A stretch of 64,000 nucleotides of DNA from DASSQJ01 sp963772645 (GTDB taxonomy: Bacteria > Actinomycetota > Actinomycetes > Actinomycetales > Dermatophilaceae): positions 248,001 through 312,000 of the forward strand of contig CAVYYD010000006.1 of NCBI GenBank assembly GCA_963772645.1, written 5' to 3'. The notes below the pieces were generated by a model. The model saw only the letters and a list, made by a program, of their open reading frames with translations, was not told where the DNA came from and did not search any database. Position 1 is the first letter of the stretch, and each line of letters opens with the position of its first letter. The translations under genes were made by a program, and so were the position numbers. Of the stretch, positions 35,007-45,143 are shown piece by piece.

Positions 35007-38000
35007 ATGGGGTCGAGCCAGGGGCGGCGTGCTAGCGGGTGGGACGGGCGTCGCTCCGTCGGCCCGGAGGTCGGCGGCGAAGCGCGCCGCGGGCCGGCTC
35101 GGCGCCTGGCTCTGGCTCTGGCCGGCGTCGTGGCCGTCGTCCTGGGGCTGGTCGGCACGGCTCCGCTGAGCGAGGCCGCGACGTCGACGTGCAGCACGAC
35201 GATGGCCTCCGGGTGGAGCGCGACGGTGTGCCTCGACGTCTCCGGGACGGGCACCCTCACCGGGCCGGTCACCGTCGGGTCGACCGTCGACGTCAGCTCC
35301 ACCGGCCCGCGCGTGGCCAAGCTCGAGTTCTCGCTGCGCGGCAACTACCTGCTCACCGACTACCAGGTGCCGTACTCGTTCACCCTCGACACCGCCGACT
35401 TCGTCGACGGCGCAGCCGCGTTGTCCGTCGTCGCGATCTTCCGCGACGGCAGCACGTCGTCCCCGACGTCCGTGAACCTCACCTTCGGCAACGGCGTGAC
35501 GAAGACCCCCGGGCCCACCGGCTCGTTCACGCCACCGACCGCACCGGTCGCGACGAAGACCTCGCCGCTGCTGCTCGCAGCGGTCGGTGACGGGGCCGGC
35601 GGTGAGCAGGCCGCCACGGACGTCACCGCGATGATCGACTCCTGGAACCCGGGCCTGTTCACCTACCTCGGCGACGTCTACGACAACGGAACGATCACCG
35701 AGTTCCGCAACTGGTACGGGGACTCCTCCTCCTGGTACGGCCAGCTGCGGCCGATCACCGCCCCCGTCGTCGGCAACCACGAGTACAACAAGGACTTCAC
35801 CGGCTCGTACGTCGCGGACGGCTACTTCCGCTACTGGAACGACATCCCGCACTACTACAGCTTCGACGCCGGCGGCTGGCACTTCGTCGCGCTGGACTCC
35901 ACCTCCCAGTTCGGCGAGACCGACCCCGGGACCCCGCAGTACCAGTGGCTTTCGAACGACCTGACAACCCACGCCGGACAGTGCACCATCGCCCTGTGGC
36001 ACCACCCGCTCAACAGCGTGGGCAGCGAGGCGCCGGCCCAACGGATGTCCGCGATCTGGTCGCTGCTCGCCCAGCACAAGGTCTCCCTGGTGCTCAACGG
36101 GCACGACCACCAGTACCAGCGGTGGGCGGCCCTGGACGGCAACCAACAGCCGAGCGCAGGCGGGGTCACCGAGATCGTCGCCGGGGCCGGCGGTCACTCC
36201 AGCCAGGGGATCCAGAGCAGCGACGCCCGGGTCGTCACGACCGCCCAGGCGTACGGCGCCCTGCGCATGCAGGTGTACCCCGATCGGGTGGACTACACCT
36301 ACCGGACCCCCGACGGGTCGACCGGAAGAATCCTCGACACCGGGTTCGTCGGGTGCCAGAGCCTGCCGGCGGACACGACGAAACCGACGCCGCCGGCATC
36401 GGTCACGGCGACCCTGCGCGCGCAGAGCAGCTCGACGTACTCGGCCGACCTCGCCTGGCCCGCCGGCGACGACGACCGAGGTGTCGCCCAGTACCGCATC
36501 CGCTCCAACGGCGCGGTCGTGGCCACCGTCCCCTCGTCCAGCCTCGATTACGTGGTCAAGGGCCTGAAGGCCAGCACGACGTACTCGTTCACTGTCTCCT
36601 CCCTGGACGCGGCGGGCAACGAGTCGAGCCAGTCGCCGCCGGACACCCTGACGACGCCGGCGCCGCAACCCGTGACCCTGCAGCTCACCGCCTCGGCGGA
36701 CAGCTACACCTCCGACCAGCAGCCGACCCGTAACTACGGCCGGAGCAGCTCCCTGCGCCTCGACTTCGACCCACTGACCCAGACCTACCTCCGTTTCGAC
36801 GTCGCAGGCTCGTGGTCGAACGTCACGAAGGCGACGCTGCGGGTCTACGGCAACCAGAAGTCGACCACCGGGTTCACCGTGCGGACCGTGCCTCCGACGT
36901 GGGACGAGTACGCCATCACCGCGGCAAACGCCCCGACCGCCGGAGCGGTCGTCGGGTCGAGCGGCGGCTACTCCGGGGGGTGGGTCGACGTCGACGTGAC
37001 CTCCGCCGTCGCAGGCAACGGCGCGTACTCCTTCGTCCTCTCCACCGGGCAGACGACCGCCTTCACGCTGGGCAGCCGCGAGTCCTCACAGGCTCCGCTG
37101 CTCGTCGTGGAGAGCGAGCCGCCGCCGGACACCACCCCGCCCTCGACGCCGACGGGCCTCACGGCGACCGCGCCCGCCGAGGACCACGTGGACCTGGCGT
37201 GGAACGCCTCGACCGACAACGACTCCGTCGACTCCTACACCGTGTACCGCGACGGGGTCGCGGTCGACTCGGTCCCGGGCGGCACGACGACCTACGTCGA
37301 CACCAACGTCCAGGCGGCCACGACCTACACCTACGCCGTCGCCGCGGTCGACCCCACCGGCAACAGCTCGGGGATGTCGGCGACCGCGTCCGCGACCCCA
37401 CCGGACGAGACGCCCCCCGAGCTCGTCGACGGCATCGACGTCGTCCTCACCGGTCCAGGTACGGTCGGGGTCCGCTGGGGCGCGGCGAGCGACAACGTGG
37501 GCGTCACCGGCTACCGCCTGCAGCGCAACGGCACGACGATCGCCAGCCTGCCCTCCTCGGCGACCTCGTTCGACGACACGACCGTCGTGCCCGGCCAGTC
37601 GTACACGTACGCACTCACCGCGACCGACGCCGCGGGCAACCGCTCCACGCCGATCACCGGCTCCGTGACGGTTCCCGGCGGCGGCGGGTCCGACAGCCCG
37701 CCGACGACCCCGACGAACGTCACCGCGACGGCCACGGGTGAGACCGCGGTCAGCGTCGAGTGGACCCAGTCGACCGATGACACCGGCATCAGCGGCTACG
37801 AGATCTTCCGCGGCACCGAGTCGATCGGCCTGGTCGGGGCATCCGGCGACGCCTGGCTGGACACCGGCCTGACGCCCGACACCTCGTACTCGTACTCGGT
37901 GCGGGCCATCGACCTCAGCGGGCAGTACTCGGCGCTGTCGAGCCCGCCGGCGACGGCGACGACCTGGGCGCCCGACACGACGGCACCGACGGTGCCCGGC

Positions 38001-38723
38001 GGGGTCACCGCGACCGGGGCGAGCACGACGTCGATCGCCGTGGCGTGGATCGCCTCCACCGACGACCGGGGGGTCGCCGGCTACCGGGTCTACCGCGACG
38101 GCTCAGCGGTGGCCGACCTCGGCGCCTCGGCCACATCGTGGACCGACACCGGCCTCGTCACGGGCTCGACGCACGGCTACCAGGTCGACGCCATGGACGA
38201 GGCCGGCAACCGCTCGGCGCAGTCCCCCACGGTGACGGCCCGCACCCAGGTGCCCGCTCCGACGACGACGACGTTCGCGGTGGACGCCGACGCCTACGTC
38301 AACGCGGGGTCGCCGAACTCCAGGTACGGCACCGCGACCTCGCTGCGGCTGGACGGCAGCCCGGAGGTCGACACGTGGCTCCACTTCAGCGTCAGCGGTC
38401 TCCAGCCGACCATCACCTCGGCCGTGCTCCGCATCTACGCCAACGGCAAGAACACCTCGGGCTTCGACGTCCACACCGCGGCGACCCCGTGGGACGAGTC
38501 GACCCTGACCTTCGCCACCGCACCCGCCTTCGGCGCCGTCAGCGCGTCATCCGCCCCGACGACATCCGCCGGGTGGGTGGAGGTCCCGGTCACCGCCGCA
38601 GTGACCGGTGACGGCGGCGTCACCCTCGTCCTCACCCAGAGCGGCTCGACCGCGGTCTCCTACAAGAGCCGTGAGGCCGGCGGCGCCACGGCCGCACAGC
38701 TCGTCATCACCTCCGGCTACTGA
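35007..38723 (+). CDS. Secreted metallophosphoesterase with FN3 and DNRLRE modules
   Basis: A 1238-residue secreted protein. It has a signal segment (LALALAGVVAVVLGLVGTAP), an N-terminal beta domain (60-160), and a calcineurin-like phosphoesterase (about 185-445). The phosphoesterase has LLLAAVGD, LGDVYDNGT, VVGNHEYNK, LWHHPLNS and LNGHDHQYQRW, all metal-ligand motifs intact. These are followed by FN3, a DNRLRE/CBM96-like module (SADSYTSDQQPTRNYGRSSS), four more FN3 repeats (each with a 'D..GV..Y.V.RDG' core) and a second DNRLRE module (VDADAYVNAGSPNSRYGTAT). DNRLRE modules bind or coat polysaccharide. It may release phosphate from extracellular or wall-bound phosphoesters. Confidence 0.9.
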   Translation: MGSSQGRRASGWDGRRSVGPEVGGEARRGPARRLALALAGVVAVVLGLVGTAPLSEAATSTCSTTMASGWSATVCLDVSGTGTLTGPVTVGSTVDVSSTGPRVAKLEFSLRGNYLLTDYQVPYSFTLDTADFVDGAAALSVVAIFRDGSTSSPTSVNLTFGNGVTKTPGPTGSFTPPTAPVATKTSPLLLAAVGDGAGGEQAATDVTAMIDSWNPGLFTYLGDVYDNGTITEFRNWYGDSSSWYGQLRPITAPVVGNHEYNKDFTGSYVADGYFRYWNDIPHYYSFDAGGWHFVALDSTSQFGETDPGTPQYQWLSNDLTTHAGQCTIALWHHPLNSVGSEAPAQRMSAIWSLLAQHKVSLVLNGHDHQYQRWAALDGNQQPSAGGVTEIVAGAGGHSSQGIQSSDARVVTTAQAYGALRMQVYPDRVDYTYRTPDGSTGRILDTGFVGCQSLPADTTKPTPPASVTATLRAQSSSTYSADLAWPAGDDDRGVAQYRIRSNGAVVATVPSSSLDYVVKGLKASTTYSFTVSSLDAAGNESSQSPPDTLTTPAPQPVTLQLTASADSYTSDQQPTRNYGRSSSLRLDFDPLTQTYLRFDVAGSWSNVTKATLRVYGNQKSTTGFTVRTVPPTWDEYAITAANAPTAGAVVGSSGGYSGGWVDVDVTSAVAGNGAYSFVLSTGQTTAFTLGSRESSQAPLLVVESEPPPDTTPPSTPTGLTATAPAEDHVDLAWNASTDNDSVDSYTVYRDGVAVDSVPGGTTTYVDTNVQAATTYTYAVAAVDPTGNSSGMSATASATPPDETPPELVDGIDVVLTGPGTVGVRWGAASDNVGVTGYRLQRNGTTIASLPSSATSFDDTTVVPGQSYTYALTATDAAGNRSTPITGSVTVPGGGGSDSPPTTPTNVTATATGETAVSVEWTQSTDDTGISGYEIFRGTESIGLVGASGDAWLDTGLTPDTSYSYSVRAIDLSGQYSALSSPPATATTWAPDTTAPTVPGGVTATGASTTSIAVAWIASTDDRGVAGYRVYRDGSAVADLGASATSWTDTGLVTGSTHGYQVDAMDEAGNRSAQSPTVTARTQVPAPTTTTFAVDADAYVNAGSPNSRYGTATSLRLDGSPEVDTWLHFSVSGLQPTITSAVLRIYANGKNTSGFDVHTAATPWDESTLTFATAPAFGAVSASSAPTTSAGWVEVPVTAAVTGDGGVTLVLTQSGSTAVSYKSREAGGATAAQLVITSGY

Positions 38724-38865
38724 CGGGTCGGCCCGCAGCGGGCAGGAACCGTCGCGCGGAGCGGCACCTCGTCCGACGGGACCCTGCCCCTCGGGCGAGG
38801 TGTCTCCGCGCGCACCCGGGTGAACACCCGCCACGGCTCCCAGCCGGATCGGTTTGGATGGGGGG

Positions 38866-40751
38866 ATGAGAGCCCGCGTCGCCTGGTCCGTGGCCGCCGT
38901 TCTCGTCCTCGCCCTCGGGGTGGGGGGCGGGGTGTGGTGGTGGCACCAACGCCAGGCCGCGCGGGATGCCGCCGCCCGGGCGGCCGCGACCGCCTACGCG
39001 AGCGCGTGGAGCGGGAAGGACCTGTCCGCCGTCCCGTTCACCGCCGACGGCGCCGCCGCCGACTTCGCCGCCGCCGTCAAGGGGCTCGGCGACGCCCCGG
39101 TCTCCGCCTCGGTGCGGGACGTGAGCCGCACCGACACGGCGGCCACCGGGCACCTCGCCGTCCGGTGGACCCTGCCCGGGGACGTCGAGTGGGCCTACAC
39201 CGTGCCGTTCCGCCTCGTCGACTCCGGCGCGCAGTGGCGCGTCACCGGCCCGTCCGAGGGCACACCGTGGGCACCGGGGCTCGCCGCCGGCCAGACGATG
39301 TCGGTGCAGCGCACCACCGGCGCCCGGGGGGACCTGCTCGACCGGAGCGGGGCGCCCCTGATGCCGCAGGGCACCGTCCAGGTGATCGCACTCGACCCGG
39401 TCAAGGCCACCCCCGCGTCGGCGGCCGAGCTCGAGCAGGTCACCGGGGTCGGGGGTCTGGCCAAGGCCCTCGAGCAGCGGACCACCGCGGCGTCGCAGGC
39501 ACCGATCCCGGTCATCACCTACCGCCAGGACGACTACGCGGCCCGCAAGTCCCGGTTGGACGGCATCGCCGGGGTCATCACCACCGAGGCCACCCAGCCC
39601 CTGGCCCGGACCCGCAACTTCGGCCAGCCCTTGCTCGGCAGCTACGGCGAGGTGACCAAGGAGGTCGTCGACGCCAGCGGCGGCCGGTACGCCGCTGGCG
39701 ACCGGGCGGGCCTCAGCGGGCTGCAGCGCCAGTACGACGCGACGCTCGCCGGCACGACGGGGATCTCGGTGGTCTCCAGTGCGGGCCAGACCCTGTTCGA
39801 GCACCCCCCGGCCGACGGCAGGGACGTCGAGACGACGCTGGCGCCGAGGGTGCAGGAGGCGGCCGAGAAGGCCCTCGCCGGCGCCACGACGACCAGCCCG
39901 GCGGCGCTCGTCGCGATCGACGTCCCGAGCGGGCAGGTGCTCGCCGTCGCGAACTCGCCGACCACCGGCTTCGACCGGGCCGTCACCGGCCGCTATCCCG
40001 CCGGGTCGACGTTCAAGGTGGCGACGAGCTACGCCTACCTCACCGGGGGCATCACGACACCGTCGACGGTCGTCCCGTGCCCCGCGACGGTGACGATCGA
40101 CGGCCGCGACTTCCGCAACTACGCCGGCGAGTCGATCACGGGCAAGCCGACCTTCGCCGACGACTTCACGCACTCGTGCAACACCGCCTTCGTCAGCCTG
40201 ACCCCCCGGCTGGGCGCCGGGGACCTCCAGGCCGCGGCGCGGGCGCTCGGGGTCGGCGCCGACTGGGCTCACACCGTCGGCGTCGAGGGCGCGTTCCAGG
40301 GCAGCATCCCGACGAACACCGGAGGCACCGACACCGCCGCGGCCGCGATCGGCCAGGGCCGCGACGAGGTCTCGCCGCTCTCGCTCGCGGTGATGGCCGG
40401 CAGCATCGGCCGCGGCACCTACATCCCCCCGGTGCTGGTCAAGACCGCCGACACCCCCCACCCGCAGCCGGCCGCGCTCGACGGCCGGGTGGTCGGCCAG
40501 ATCCGCTCGATGATGGCCTCGGTCGTGGCCTCGGGCACCGCGACGGTGATGCGGGGCACCCCGGGCGGGCCGGTGCGCGGCAAGACCGGGACGGCCGAGC
40601 ACGGAACGGACCCAGCGCAGACCCCTATGTCTGGTTCATCGGCTACCAGGGCGACGTCGCCTTCGCCGTGCTCGTCGAGGGAGGGACGAGCGGCGGCACC
40701 GACGCCGCGCCGATCGCCAAGGCCTTCCTCACCACCCTGGCCAGGTCCTGA
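38866..40751 (+). pseudogene. Penicillin-binding protein (MecA-N/transpeptidase), one C-terminal frameshift
   Basis: About 628 residues after bridging one frame change near 40,608. An N-terminal membrane anchor (VAWSVAAVLVLALGVGGGVW) is followed by an NTF2-like MecA-N domain (ATAYASAWSGKDLSAVPFTA), a dimerisation region, and a class B transpeptidase domain. That domain has the active-site SxxK in AGSTFKVATSYAYLTGG, SxN in THSCNTAFVSL and KTGT in VRGKTGTAEHG. The break comes just after KTGT; the corrected end is PYVWFIGYQGDVAFAVLVEG, as in normal PBPs. It crosslinks peptidoglycan and resembles actinobacterial PbpA/PBP2a types. Start ATG 38866 is preceded by ATGGGGGG. Confidence 0.85.
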
Positions 40752-40759
40752 CCCACGCG

Positions 40760-40795
40760 GACGGCCCCCTCCCGGTGGACCGGGAGGAGGCCGTC
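40760..40795. terminator. Bidirectional hairpin between PBP and cold-shock genes
   Basis: GACGGCC...CTCCCGG pairs with CCGGGAG...GGCCGTC around a TGGA loop, between two convergent genes. It can end both transcripts. Confidence 0.8.
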
Positions 40796-40814
40796 GATGA
40801 GTCGGGTGGTTGCC

Positions 40815-41018
40815 TCAGATGGGGCGGACCTGGTCGGCCTGGGGGCCCTTGGGACCCTGGGTGACCTCGAACTCGACCCGCTGCGCCTCGTCCAGGGAAC
40901 GGTAGCCCTGGACGTCGATGGCGCTGTAGTGAACGAACACGTCGGGGCCGCCGCCATCCTGGGCGATGAAACCGAAGCCCTTCTCGGCGTTGAACCACTT
41001 CACGGTGCCCTGTGCCAT
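40815..41018 (-). CDS. Cold-shock domain protein (CspA family)
   Basis: A 67-residue single-domain cold-shock protein with RNP1 (KGFGFIAQ) and RNP2 (DVFVHYSAI) motifs and the opening MAQGTVKWFNAEKG. It binds single-stranded nucleic acids and acts as an RNA chaperone. The roughly 200 bases upstream (41019-41215) are gene-free, fitting the long 5' leader typical of such genes. Confidence 0.96.
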   Translation of the reverse strand: MAQGTVKWFNAEKGFGFIAQDGGGPDVFVHYSAIDVQGYRSLDEAQRVEFEVTQGPKGPQADQVRPI

Positions 41019-41215
41019 ATGGGGAGAACTTTCTTTCTCTGTGGATCGCGGTCGGCACACCTCGCACCGACCGTGGATGCGACTCCAGCCCCCTTGTGGC
41101 GCGTTGGTGTTCGACCTGCGAGGTACTGCGTGTTGCAACCGCAGCGAACCTAGCAGAGAGCGGCCCGCCGCGCTGCCCCAGCGAGCATCGTCCCGGGCGA
41201 CGGCCAGTGACCGGG

Positions 41216-42310
41216 TCACGAGGGGCCCCCGTCGCCCCAGCAGGAGCCGAGGGCGGTGCCGGGGTCGATGCTCGCCACCCCGGGCACCGGACGGCTGGTG
41301 ACGAGCCGGACGCCGGTGTCGTGGAAGGACTTTCCCGGCGTCGTCGAGGGCTTGACCCCGCCGCGCGCGATCTTGGCGATCGCCCCCACCCCGAGCTCGG
41401 CCATCCGCACCGGGTCCTGGAGCACGGTGGCTCCGAGGGTTCCGTCGCGCACCGCGGCGACACCGGCGCAGCCCCCGTCGGCGGTGACGACGACGGCGTC
41501 GGTGACCCCGGCCGCACGCAGCGCCGCGGCCGCGCCGAGCGCCGTCGGCACGTCTGCGGCGTAGACGACGCCGACCGGCGCCTTCGCCCCCAGGCACGTC
41601 TCCATCGCGCGCCGCCCACCGTCCTCGGTCCCACCGCTCGGCTGTCGGCAGGCGATGCGGTAGCCATCCCCGCGGCCGTTCCCCAGCCCGTCGAGGAACC
41701 CCCGGTCGCGCTCACGGTCGGTCGGGACGGCCCGGTCCTCGTCGAGGTCGAGCAGGGCGACGTCGGCGGCACGCCCGCCGAGTTGGCCCGCGACCCAGGC
41801 CCCGAGCAGCCGGCCCGCCTCATGGTCGTCGGAGGCGAAGGTGATGTCGACGACGTCCCGGCGGTCCGGTGGGGTGTCGAGGGCGATGACGTAGAGACCG
41901 GCGAGCCGGGCCGTGGTCAGCGCGCCGTCGACCTCGTCGGAGGCCGGGGTGATGAGGATCCCCCGGTCACCCCGCCCGATCGCCGCCTGCACCGCGCCGA
42001 CCTGTCCGGCGGCGTCATCCCGGCCCGAGGTGACCGTCAGCCGGACCCCGGCCGTGGCCGCTGCCGTGCGGGCGCCCTTCTGCATCGCGACGAAGTAGGG
42101 GTTGGTCGAGTCCTTCGTGACGAGGGTGACCCCGATCCGGCGGTCGGTCGACGGCGCGTCGTCGGCCGGCCCACTGCCGCACGCGGTGACCCCGGCGATG
42201 ACCAGGAGAGCGAGCGCCATGACGGCGCCGCGTCCCCGTGGCGGGCCACCGGACCGCGGCCGGGTCGAGGGCGAGGAGGCCCGGGACGACCCGGTCCGAG
42301 CAGAGTGCAC
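41216..42310 (-). CDS. Sugar-type periplasmic-binding lipoprotein (Peripla_BP_4)
   Basis: A 364-residue binding protein of the RbsB/XylF type. A basic N-terminus precedes a lipoprotein signal ending VIAGVTACGS. The mature part begins IGVTLVTKDSTNPYFVAMQK and continues ILITPASDEVDGALTTAR, YVIALDTPP, FLDGLGNGRG and VVTADGGCAGVAAVRDGTL, the pattern for ribose-like ligands. No permease or ATPase gene is adjacent, so it is either an orphan binding protein or serves a distant transporter. It is divergent from a LacI regulator that probably controls it. ATG 42220 is an alternative, shorter start. Confidence 0.85.
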   Translation of the reverse strand: MHSARTGSSRASSPSTRPRSGGPPRGRGAVMALALLVIAGVTACGSGPADDAPSTDRRIGVTLVTKDSTNPYFVAMQKGARTAAATAGVRLTVTSGRDDAAGQVGAVQAAIGRGDRGILITPASDEVDGALTTARLAGLYVIALDTPPDRRDVVDITFASDDHEAGRLLGAWVAGQLGGRAADVALLDLDEDRAVPTDRERDRGFLDGLGNGRGDGYRIACRQPSGGTEDGGRRAMETCLGAKAPVGVVYAADVPTALGAAAALRAAGVTDAVVVTADGGCAGVAAVRDGTLGATVLQDPVRMAELGVGAIAKIARGGVKPSTTPGKSFHDTGVRLVTSRPVPGVASIDPGTALGSCWGDGGPS

Positions 42311-42364
42311 CGGGTCGTCCTCCAGGGTCGGTCCGTCGCGGGGTGGCCACCCTGCGACGTCTCA

Positions 42365-42394
42365 GTGGTAGCCGGTCGCTTGCGCCGGTGTCAA
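42365..42394 (-). promoter_or_regulatory. Candidate promoter for the sugar-binding lipoprotein
   Basis: On the minus strand, TTGACA (42389-42394) is followed after 18 bases by TACCAC (42365-42370), a near-consensus -35 with a weak -10, 55 bases before the start. It lies in the short divergent gap shared with the LacI gene. Confidence 0.4.
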
Positions 42395-42414
42395 CAACTC
42401 GGTACACCTCACCC

Positions 42415-43458
42415 GTGGAGCGGACAGCAGCGGGCGGAGGACGCCCGCGGGCGACGATGCGGGAGGTCGCGGCGCTCGCGGGGGTCAGCCTCAAGACCGT
42501 CTCGCGGGTGGTCAACGACGAGCCGGGGGTCTCCGCCGCGGTGCACGAACGGGTGACCCTGGCGATCCGGCACCTGGACTTCCGGCCGAACCTCGCGGCG
42601 AGCAGCCTGCGCCGCACCGGGGGGCGCACCGGGCTCGTCGGCGCGCTGGTGGAGGACCTGTCGAGCAGCTTCTCGACCGGGCTGCTCCGGGCCCTCGAGG
42701 ACGCCGCCCGGCTCCGCGGCACCGCGGTGCTCGCGGCCTCCCTCGACGAGGCGGCCGACCGGGAGCGCGAGCTCGTCCACGACCTCGTGACCCGACGGGT
42801 CGACGGGCTCGTCATCATGCCCGCCACCGACCGGCAGGACTACCTGGCGAGCGAGCTGCACACCGGCACGCCGGCGGTGTTCGTCGGCCGCGAGCCGCGG
42901 GGCGTCGCCGCCGACTCGGTCACCGTCGACGACGAGCGGGGCGCGCGCCAGGCGGGCGAGCACCTCCTCGCCCGGGGTCACCGCCGGGTCGCCGGGTTCT
43001 TCCACCGTCCCGCCATCCCCTCCGTCCGTGGGCGGATCAGCGGCTTCGAGGCCGCGCACGCCGAACGCGGCCTCCCACTGGACCCCGCGCTCGTCGTCAC
43101 CGACCTCGCGGGCACCCAGGACGCCGCCGAGGCGGCGCACCTGCTGCTGGGGCTGGCCGACCCCCCAACCGCCGTCCTCGCCGGTCGCGACGTCCTCGCG
43201 GCAGGCGTCCTCCGGGCTCTCGCCGAGCGCGGCCTGCGCCGCTCGGTGGCCGTCGTAGGCCTCGACGACCTGCCCATGGCCGACCTGCTCGACCCGCCGC
43301 TCACCGTCGTCCGCCAGGACGTCGCGAGCATCGGCGAGACGGCCGCGGCCCTCCTCTTCCACCGGATCGACGGCGACACCTCGCCGCCGCGGCACGTGGT
43401 GCTCGGCACCACCCTGGTCCCGCGGGGGTCCGGGGAGATCCCCCCACCGGCCGGGTGA
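42415..43458 (+). CDS. LacI-family transcriptional regulator
   Basis: A 347-residue repressor-type protein. The HTH and hinge (ATMREVAALAGVSLKTVSRV) is followed by the hinge helix and a periplasmic-binding-like effector domain: TGLVGALVEDLSSSFSTGLL, LVTRRVDGLVIMP, AGFFHRPAIPSVRGRISGFE and VAVVGLDDLPMADLLDPPLT. GTG 42415 is taken as the start; ATG 42457 would cut into the HTH. Its gene is divergent from the sugar-binding lipoprotein, which is its most likely target. Confidence 0.93.
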   Translation: MERTAAGGGRPRATMREVAALAGVSLKTVSRVVNDEPGVSAAVHERVTLAIRHLDFRPNLAASSLRRTGGRTGLVGALVEDLSSSFSTGLLRALEDAARLRGTAVLAASLDEAADRERELVHDLVTRRVDGLVIMPATDRQDYLASELHTGTPAVFVGREPRGVAADSVTVDDERGARQAGEHLLARGHRRVAGFFHRPAIPSVRGRISGFEAAHAERGLPLDPALVVTDLAGTQDAAEAAHLLLGLADPPTAVLAGRDVLAAGVLRALAERGLRRSVAVVGLDDLPMADLLDPPLTVVRQDVASIGETAAALLFHRIDGDTSPPRHVVLGTTLVPRGSGEIPPPAG

Positions 43459-43470
43459 GCACGGCGCCGG

Positions 43471-44463
43471 TCAGCGCCGCAGGTGCCGGGCGCGGAGCAT
43501 CAGGTACCCGCCGAAGAAGACGAGCCCGAGCGAGATGACGGCCAGCGCGTACTGCCCCGCCGGTTGGTGCTGGAGCCACCGCAGCGCCCCGTCGATGCCG
43601 GTCGACTCGGTGGAGCGGTGGGCCCACGCGGCGAGGACGAAGAGGACGCCGACCAGCGCGAAGGCGACGCCGCGGGCGACGAACCCGAAGATCCCGATGG
43701 AGGTCAGGGCCCGCCCCGGACGGCGGGCGAGGTCGAGGAGGAAGTCCCGGGAGAGGCCGGACCAGATGCTGAAGGCCCCCACGCCGGCCACCGCGACGCC
43801 GGTGAGCACGACGAGGACGGTGCCGCCGGGCAGGGCGAGGAGGGTGCTCGTGACCTGGATCGTGGACTGCCGGCTCGTCTGACCGGTGCCGACGGCGAAC
43901 GCCACCGCGCTCCACGCGACGGTCGCGTAGGCGACCCCGTCGGCGAGGTGCTCCAGGCGCTTCAGGCGCGTCTCACAGTGCCGGCCGGTGAGGGCCCGGG
44001 CGAGGTTCCACACCGTGACGACCATGAAGCCGACGAAGCCCACCCAGAGCACCGCCCGACCGCCGAGGGTGCTCGAGATGCCGGTGAGCGCCCCGGACTC
44101 GTCCGCGGTGCTCGTGCTGCGCCCGAGCCAGACGATCTGCAGCCCGGCCCACCCCATCGCGACGTGGAGGAGGCCGTCGAGGAAGAAGCCGAGGCGCGCT
44201 CCTGCGCTGACGGCGGCATGGGTCTCGGCAACCTCGGCAGCGTGCGTCGTCGCCTCGATGACGGGTGCGGCGGCGTCCGAGACCGCGTGCGCCCGCTCCG
44301 TCGCGGACGCCAGCACCTCCTGCGCGCGCTCGGCGGCCTCCTCGACGACGGTGGCGGCACCCTCCCGCAGGGACTCGACCACCCCCTCGGCCGAGCCGGC
44401 GAGGTCGGGTACCGCGGACTCGTCGGGGACCCCGGCCGAGGCTCCGTCACGCGTGCCGTTCAC
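43471..44463 (-). CDS. DUF1206 domain-containing membrane protein
   Basis: A 330-residue membrane protein with an Ala/Glu-rich helical N-terminus (about 1-85), then three repeats of a two-helix unit. They begin GARLGFFLDGLLHVAMGWAG, ADGVAYATVAWSAVAFAVGT and GFVARGVAFALVGVLFVLAA, the triplicated DUF1206 architecture of actinobacteria. The function is unknown. It ends 13 bases from the convergent LacI gene. Confidence 0.88.
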   Translation of the reverse strand: MNGTRDGASAGVPDESAVPDLAGSAEGVVESLREGAATVVEEAAERAQEVLASATERAHAVSDAAAPVIEATTHAAEVAETHAAVSAGARLGFFLDGLLHVAMGWAGLQIVWLGRSTSTADESGALTGISSTLGGRAVLWVGFVGFMVVTVWNLARALTGRHCETRLKRLEHLADGVAYATVAWSAVAFAVGTGQTSRQSTIQVTSTLLALPGGTVLVVLTGVAVAGVGAFSIWSGLSRDFLLDLARRPGRALTSIGIFGFVARGVAFALVGVLFVLAAWAHRSTESTGIDGALRWLQHQPAGQYALAVISLGLVFFGGYLMLRARHLRR

Positions 44464-44512
44464 GCGGAGACGATAGTCCCGGCGCCCCGGGCGGGCGATG
44501 ACGGCAGGTGGG

Positions 44513-44599
44513 CGGAGGGCGTGGGATTCGAACCCACGAGAGGCTTGCGCCCCTAGCGGTTTTCAAGACCGCCGCACTAGGCCACTATGCGAGCCCTCC
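44513..44599 (-). tRNA. tRNA-Ser(UGA)
   Basis: An 87-base type II tRNA on the minus strand. The acceptor arm is GGAGGGC/GCCCTCC, the anticodon stem-loop GCGGT-CTTGAAA-ACCGC has anticodon TGA, there is a long variable arm, and the T-arm is GTGGGTTCGAATCCCAC. G is the discriminator; CCA is not encoded. Confidence 0.95.
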
Positions 44600-44740
44600 T
44601 CGCCCGGACGTGCCCGGGCACGGAACCAGCGTAGGGGGGCCGGTGGGCGTGGTACCGGTCGGCCGGGAAGTCGGCGGGTGCGGCCGGACCGGACCGCGGC
44701 CGCTGTGGGTAGGGTCGGAGACCGACGAAAGGAGCCCCCC

Positions 44741-45094
44741 ATGGGCAAGCTGTCCTTCTTCGCCGGGCTGGCCACCGGCTACGTCCTCGGGGCGAAGGCC
44801 GGGCGCCAGCGCTACGAGCAGATCCGGCGCACCTCCGAGAAGGTGTGGAGCTCGGGGCCGGTCCAGAAGCAGGTGGAGAACGCCAAGGACGTCGCCAGGA
44901 CCAAGGCGGCCCCGGTGGTCGCCGACCTGGTCGCCGACGCGGCCCGGGCGACGGGCGAGAAGCTCCGCCAGGGCCGGACGATCGCCTCCGAGGCCGTGTC
45001 CGGCAACGGCGACGGGTCCCGCGGCGCAGAGCGGAGCGAGGGGCACGAGCAGGCCTGGTCGGCGACGACCCGCCCCACCGGCAGCGGCGACTGA
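44741..45094 (+). CDS. YtxH-like small membrane-associated protein
   Basis: A 117-residue protein beginning MGKLSFFAGLATGYVLGAKA, a single glycine-rich membrane segment ending in GRQRYEQI. A helical, charged region (VWSSGPVQKQVENAKDVART) and a Gly/Ser-rich tail follow. This is the YtxH/general-stress-like pattern seen in many actinobacteria. An AAAGGAG ribosome binding site supports the start. Function unknown. Confidence 0.8.
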   Translation: MGKLSFFAGLATGYVLGAKAGRQRYEQIRRTSEKVWSSGPVQKQVENAKDVARTKAAPVVADLVADAARATGEKLRQGRTIASEAVSGNGDGSRGAERSEGHEQAWSATTRPTGSGD

Positions 45095-45104
45095 CCCTGG
45101 CCCC

Positions 45105-45143
45105 GACGACGGCGCCCGCCCCCTCAGGTCGGGCGCCGTCGTC
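45105..45143. terminator. Hairpin terminator after the YtxH-like gene
   Basis: GACGACGGCGCCCG (45105-45118) is perfectly complementary to 45130-45143 with an 11-base loop, starting ten bases after the stop codon. Confidence 0.82.
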
